The notes beneath the pieces are model-generated. The model was not told the DNA's origin, ran no database searches, and was given only the letters and a program-made list of their open reading frames with translations. A stretch of 7,745 nucleotides of DNA from Rickettsia sp. (GTDB taxonomy: Bacteria; Pseudomonadota; Alphaproteobacteria; Rickettsiales; Rickettsiaceae), in contig JAIRUG010000044.1 of NCBI GenBank assembly GCA_031254535.1, positions 1-7,745 on the forward strand, given 5' to 3'. A program made the translations under genes and the position numbers. Positions 6,608 to 7,745 of the stretch are shown piece by piece (the stretch's first letter is position 1; each line of letters begins with the position of its first letter).

Positions 6608-6669
6608 TTAAATGATTTGAAGAATTGGAACTAAACAAAAACCAGTTCTTTAGAACAGAAAAATATATA
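6608..6669 (+). pseudogene. Degraded coding repeat, copy A
   Basis: The 22 nt at 6608-6629 recur with one change at 6784-6805. In the frame starting after the TGA at 6613-6615, this copy reads FEELELNKNQFFRTEKYI and then stops. The second copy reads FGELDLK ... KKQFFKAFEYTGKI in its equivalent frame, so similarity is kept at the peptide level on both sides of an insertion. It has no start codon or ribosome binding site and is too short to be a gene. It is probably the remnant of a repeated coding sequence; I do not recognise the parent protein. Confidence 0.45.
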
Positions 6670-6670
6670 T

Positions 6671-6704
6671 AAAGGGGCATCATCTTTTTGTTGACCCTTT
6701 TTCT
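6671..6704 (+). terminator. Weak rho-independent terminator after pal
   Basis: AAAGGG (6671-6676) pairs with CCCTTT (6695-6700). After one G/A mismatch, CA (6678-6679) pairs with TG (6692-6693). The stem is followed at once by TTTTCTTATTAT. It lies 70 bases after the pal stop. The stem is short and the loop long, so efficiency is doubtful. Confidence 0.4.
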
Positions 6705-6783
6705 TATTATCTCAATATAATCTTTCAATAATTCCTCTTTTATTGAGTTATGTTACGGATGCTGACGTATTATGTAAAAATAC

Positions 6784-6912
6784 TTAAATGATTTGGAGAA
6801 TTGGACTTAAAAATGAGGGGCAAGCCTACGGCAGCGTACATGAGGTACGTGAGTATGCGAGTCCCTGATATTTTCAAAAAACAATTCTTTAAAGCATTTG
6901 AGTATACAGGAA
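6784..6912 (+). pseudogene. Degraded coding repeat, copy B, with GC-rich in-frame insert
   Basis: This copy begins with the same 22 nt as 6608-6629 (21 identical). After FGELDLK the frame continues through 21 extra codons (MRGKPTAAYMRYVSMRVPDIF, described here as 6813-6875) and then resumes KKQFFKAFEYTGKI, matching copy A (NKNQFFRTEKYI). The extra block is an exact multiple of three and clearly GC-richer (nearly 60% by hand count over 6815-6869) than the AT-rich sequence around it. It contains a small CGTAC-ATGAG-GTACG hairpin (6835-6849). This resembles the in-frame insertion behaviour of Rickettsia palindromic elements. The open frame runs on to 7025 from a TTG without a ribosome binding site, and I do not regard it as a real gene. 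Confidence 0.45.
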
Positions 6913-7046
6913 AAATTTGTTTTTTTATGTGGTTAATAAGGGGGGACAGATTTTTAGAACGTACAAAGTTCCCTTTGCTGCTATCAAATTACACCTTTAT
7001 TAACAATAATTATCTTTTATTCTAAATTTTAAAAAATATTATCTTT

Positions 7047-7487
7047 ATGAACATTAAAGTTAAAAGATTAGAACATTCTGTAGATATTTTGCCTGGTTAT
7101 GCTACCCAACAGAGTAGCGGTATGGATATAATGGCAGCAAACATTGAGCCAATAACTATAAAATCACAAGAAGTAAAGTTAGTACCCACAGGAATTTGCA
7201 TAGCCTTACCTACTCATTTAGAAGCTCAAATCAGACCAAGGTCAGGTTTAGCACTAAAACATGGCATTACTGTACTAAATTCACCTGGTACAATTGATGC
7301 TGACTATCGTGGTGAGATAAAGGTAATTTTAATTAATCATGCTAAGGAAGATTTTATAATTGAACGTGGTATGAAAATTGCTCAGATGGTTATCGCTAGA
7401 TATGAACAGATATTATGGGATGAGATGGATTTGTTAGATGAAACACCTAGAGGTTCTGGTGGATTTGGTTCGACTGGAAAATTTTAA
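7047..7487 (+). CDS. dut: Deoxyuridine 5'-triphosphate nucleotidohydrolase (dUTPase)
   Basis: A homotrimeric cytosolic enzyme that hydrolyses dUTP to dUMP and pyrophosphate, keeping uracil out of DNA and supplying dUMP for dTMP synthesis. The 146-residue product has all five trimeric-dUTPase motifs: I SSGMDIMA (23-30), [10 protein letters not shown] (63-70), [13 protein letters not shown] (81-90), with Asp84 and Tyr87 at the positions of the water-activating Asp and uracil-stacking Tyr, [13 protein letters not shown] (106-116), and [11 protein letters not shown] (135-144), the flexible P-loop-like tail that closes over the phosphates. Length is normal for the family. The ATG at 7047 has no recognisable Shine-Dalgarno sequence (the preceding bases are nearly all A and T), but the N-terminus starts at the usual place. 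The upstream spacer is decayed repeat sequence. Confidence 0.96.
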   Translation: MNIKVKRLEHSVDILPGYATQQSSGMDIMAANIEPITIKSQEVKLVPTGICIALPTHLEAQIRPRSGLALKHGITVLNSPGTIDADYRGEIKVILINHAKEDFIIERGMKIAQMVIARYEQILWDEMDLLDETPRGSGGFGSTGKF

Positions 7488-7518
7488 GTTATACTAATGA
7501 TATTGCTTATTAAGCCCA

Positions 7519-7540
7519 TGAGAGATCATCTCAAGTTTTT
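7519..7540 (+). terminator. Probable rho-independent terminator of dut
   Basis: TGAGA (7519-7523) and TCTCA (7529-7533) form a 5-bp stem around GATCA, followed by AG and five T (7536-7540). It lies 32 bases after the dut stop. The stem is short, but position and T-run fit a terminator. Confidence 0.5.
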
Positions 7541-7547
7541 ATACAAG

Positions 7548-7592
7548 CCCAAACAAAATGCTTTGTATTGTTTTATGATTTTATAGTTTGGG
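7548..7592. repeat. Inverted repeat enclosing a smaller hairpin
   Basis: CCCAAAC (7548-7554) and GTTTGGG (7586-7592) are perfect 7-bp arms. Between them, partly overlapping the left arm, ACAAA (7553-7557) pairs with TTTGT (7562-7566). It could be a second, bidirectional transcription stop or the trace of an insertion. No T-run follows the outer arms. Confidence 0.4.
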
Positions 7593-7616
7593 ACCGTTGA
7601 AAGATAAAAATTTGCT

Positions 7617-7633
7617 AAAAAAAAAAAAAAAAG
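7617..7633. repeat. Run of 17 A
   Basis: An uninterrupted A17 homopolymer, in a non-coding tail (7593-7745) that is almost entirely A and T. Its true length may vary between cells or be miscalled by sequencing. I find no supported gene in this tail. Confidence 0.8.
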
Positions 7634-7745
7634 AAACAAAATCTTTTGTCTAAAAAATTACAAAAAAAATCATCAACTCTAATATTTTTAAAAGATTGCA
7701 ATTTTTTTCATAAATTTTAGCTTTTTGTTCTGCTAGATACTTAAT

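Noticed and set aside
6510..6728. Minus-strand open frame of 72 codons over the pal 3' end and spacer
   Set aside because: It overlaps pal antisense and crosses the terminator-like hairpin; no family features.
6801..7025. Plus-strand open frame of 74 codons as a gene
   Set aside because: It starts at TTG without a ribosome binding site and consists of a degraded repeat, a GC-rich insert and AT-rich spacer; treated as a pseudogene remnant instead.
7659..7745. Minus-strand frame of about 28 codons open to the right edge (possible gene C-terminus)
   Set aside because: Too short and too AT-rich to tell from chance, with no recognisable motif; sequence beyond the edge would decide.

Overview
The window is AT-rich, low-GC DNA, probably from an obligate intracellular alphaproteobacterium of the Rickettsiaceae (Rickettsia or a close relative such as Tisiphia-type endosymbionts). 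The evidence is the style of the HemF, AlaRS, Pal and Dut proteins, a ProP-like MHS transporter, loosely packed unrelated housekeeping genes with long decayed spacers, and many short palindromic repeats with ATTGCGAG...GAAGCAATCCA arms. The genus cannot be fixed by eye.

Layout. Positions 1-62 hold the first 20 codons of an IS630-family transposase on the minus strand, running off the left edge. Positions 63-576 are non-coding: one short palindromic repeat (146-181), a 182-bp MITE-like element (302-483) with 13-bp terminal inverted repeats and a perfect 9-bp flanking duplication, and a likely transporter promoter. A 12-TM MHS/ProP-type transporter gene follows (577-1851). Right after its stop lies a second, larger and decayed copy of the MITE with nested palindromes (1866-2126). 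Then come hemF (2237-3070), a fossil of an IS630 transposase core (3100-3198), alaS (3250-5946), the lipoprotein gene pal (6140-6601), a spacer of about 445 bp with two copies of a degraded coding repeat, one carrying a GC-rich in-frame insert (6602-7046), dut (7047-7487), and a tail of small inverted repeats and a 17-A tract (7488-7745).

All five complete genes lie on the plus strand but do not look like one functional operon. The spacers are 180-450 bp, and several carry their own promoter-like boxes and ribosome binding sites. The genes serve different processes: solute uptake, haem synthesis, alanyl-tRNA charging, outer-membrane/peptidoglycan tethering, and dUTP removal. The core genes appear intact; the unusual material is in the spacers, which record two IS630-related insertions, a MITE family bracketing the transporter gene, and an RPE-like insertion. 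I see no tRNA, rRNA, CRISPR or defence system, and no convincing new multi-gene system.
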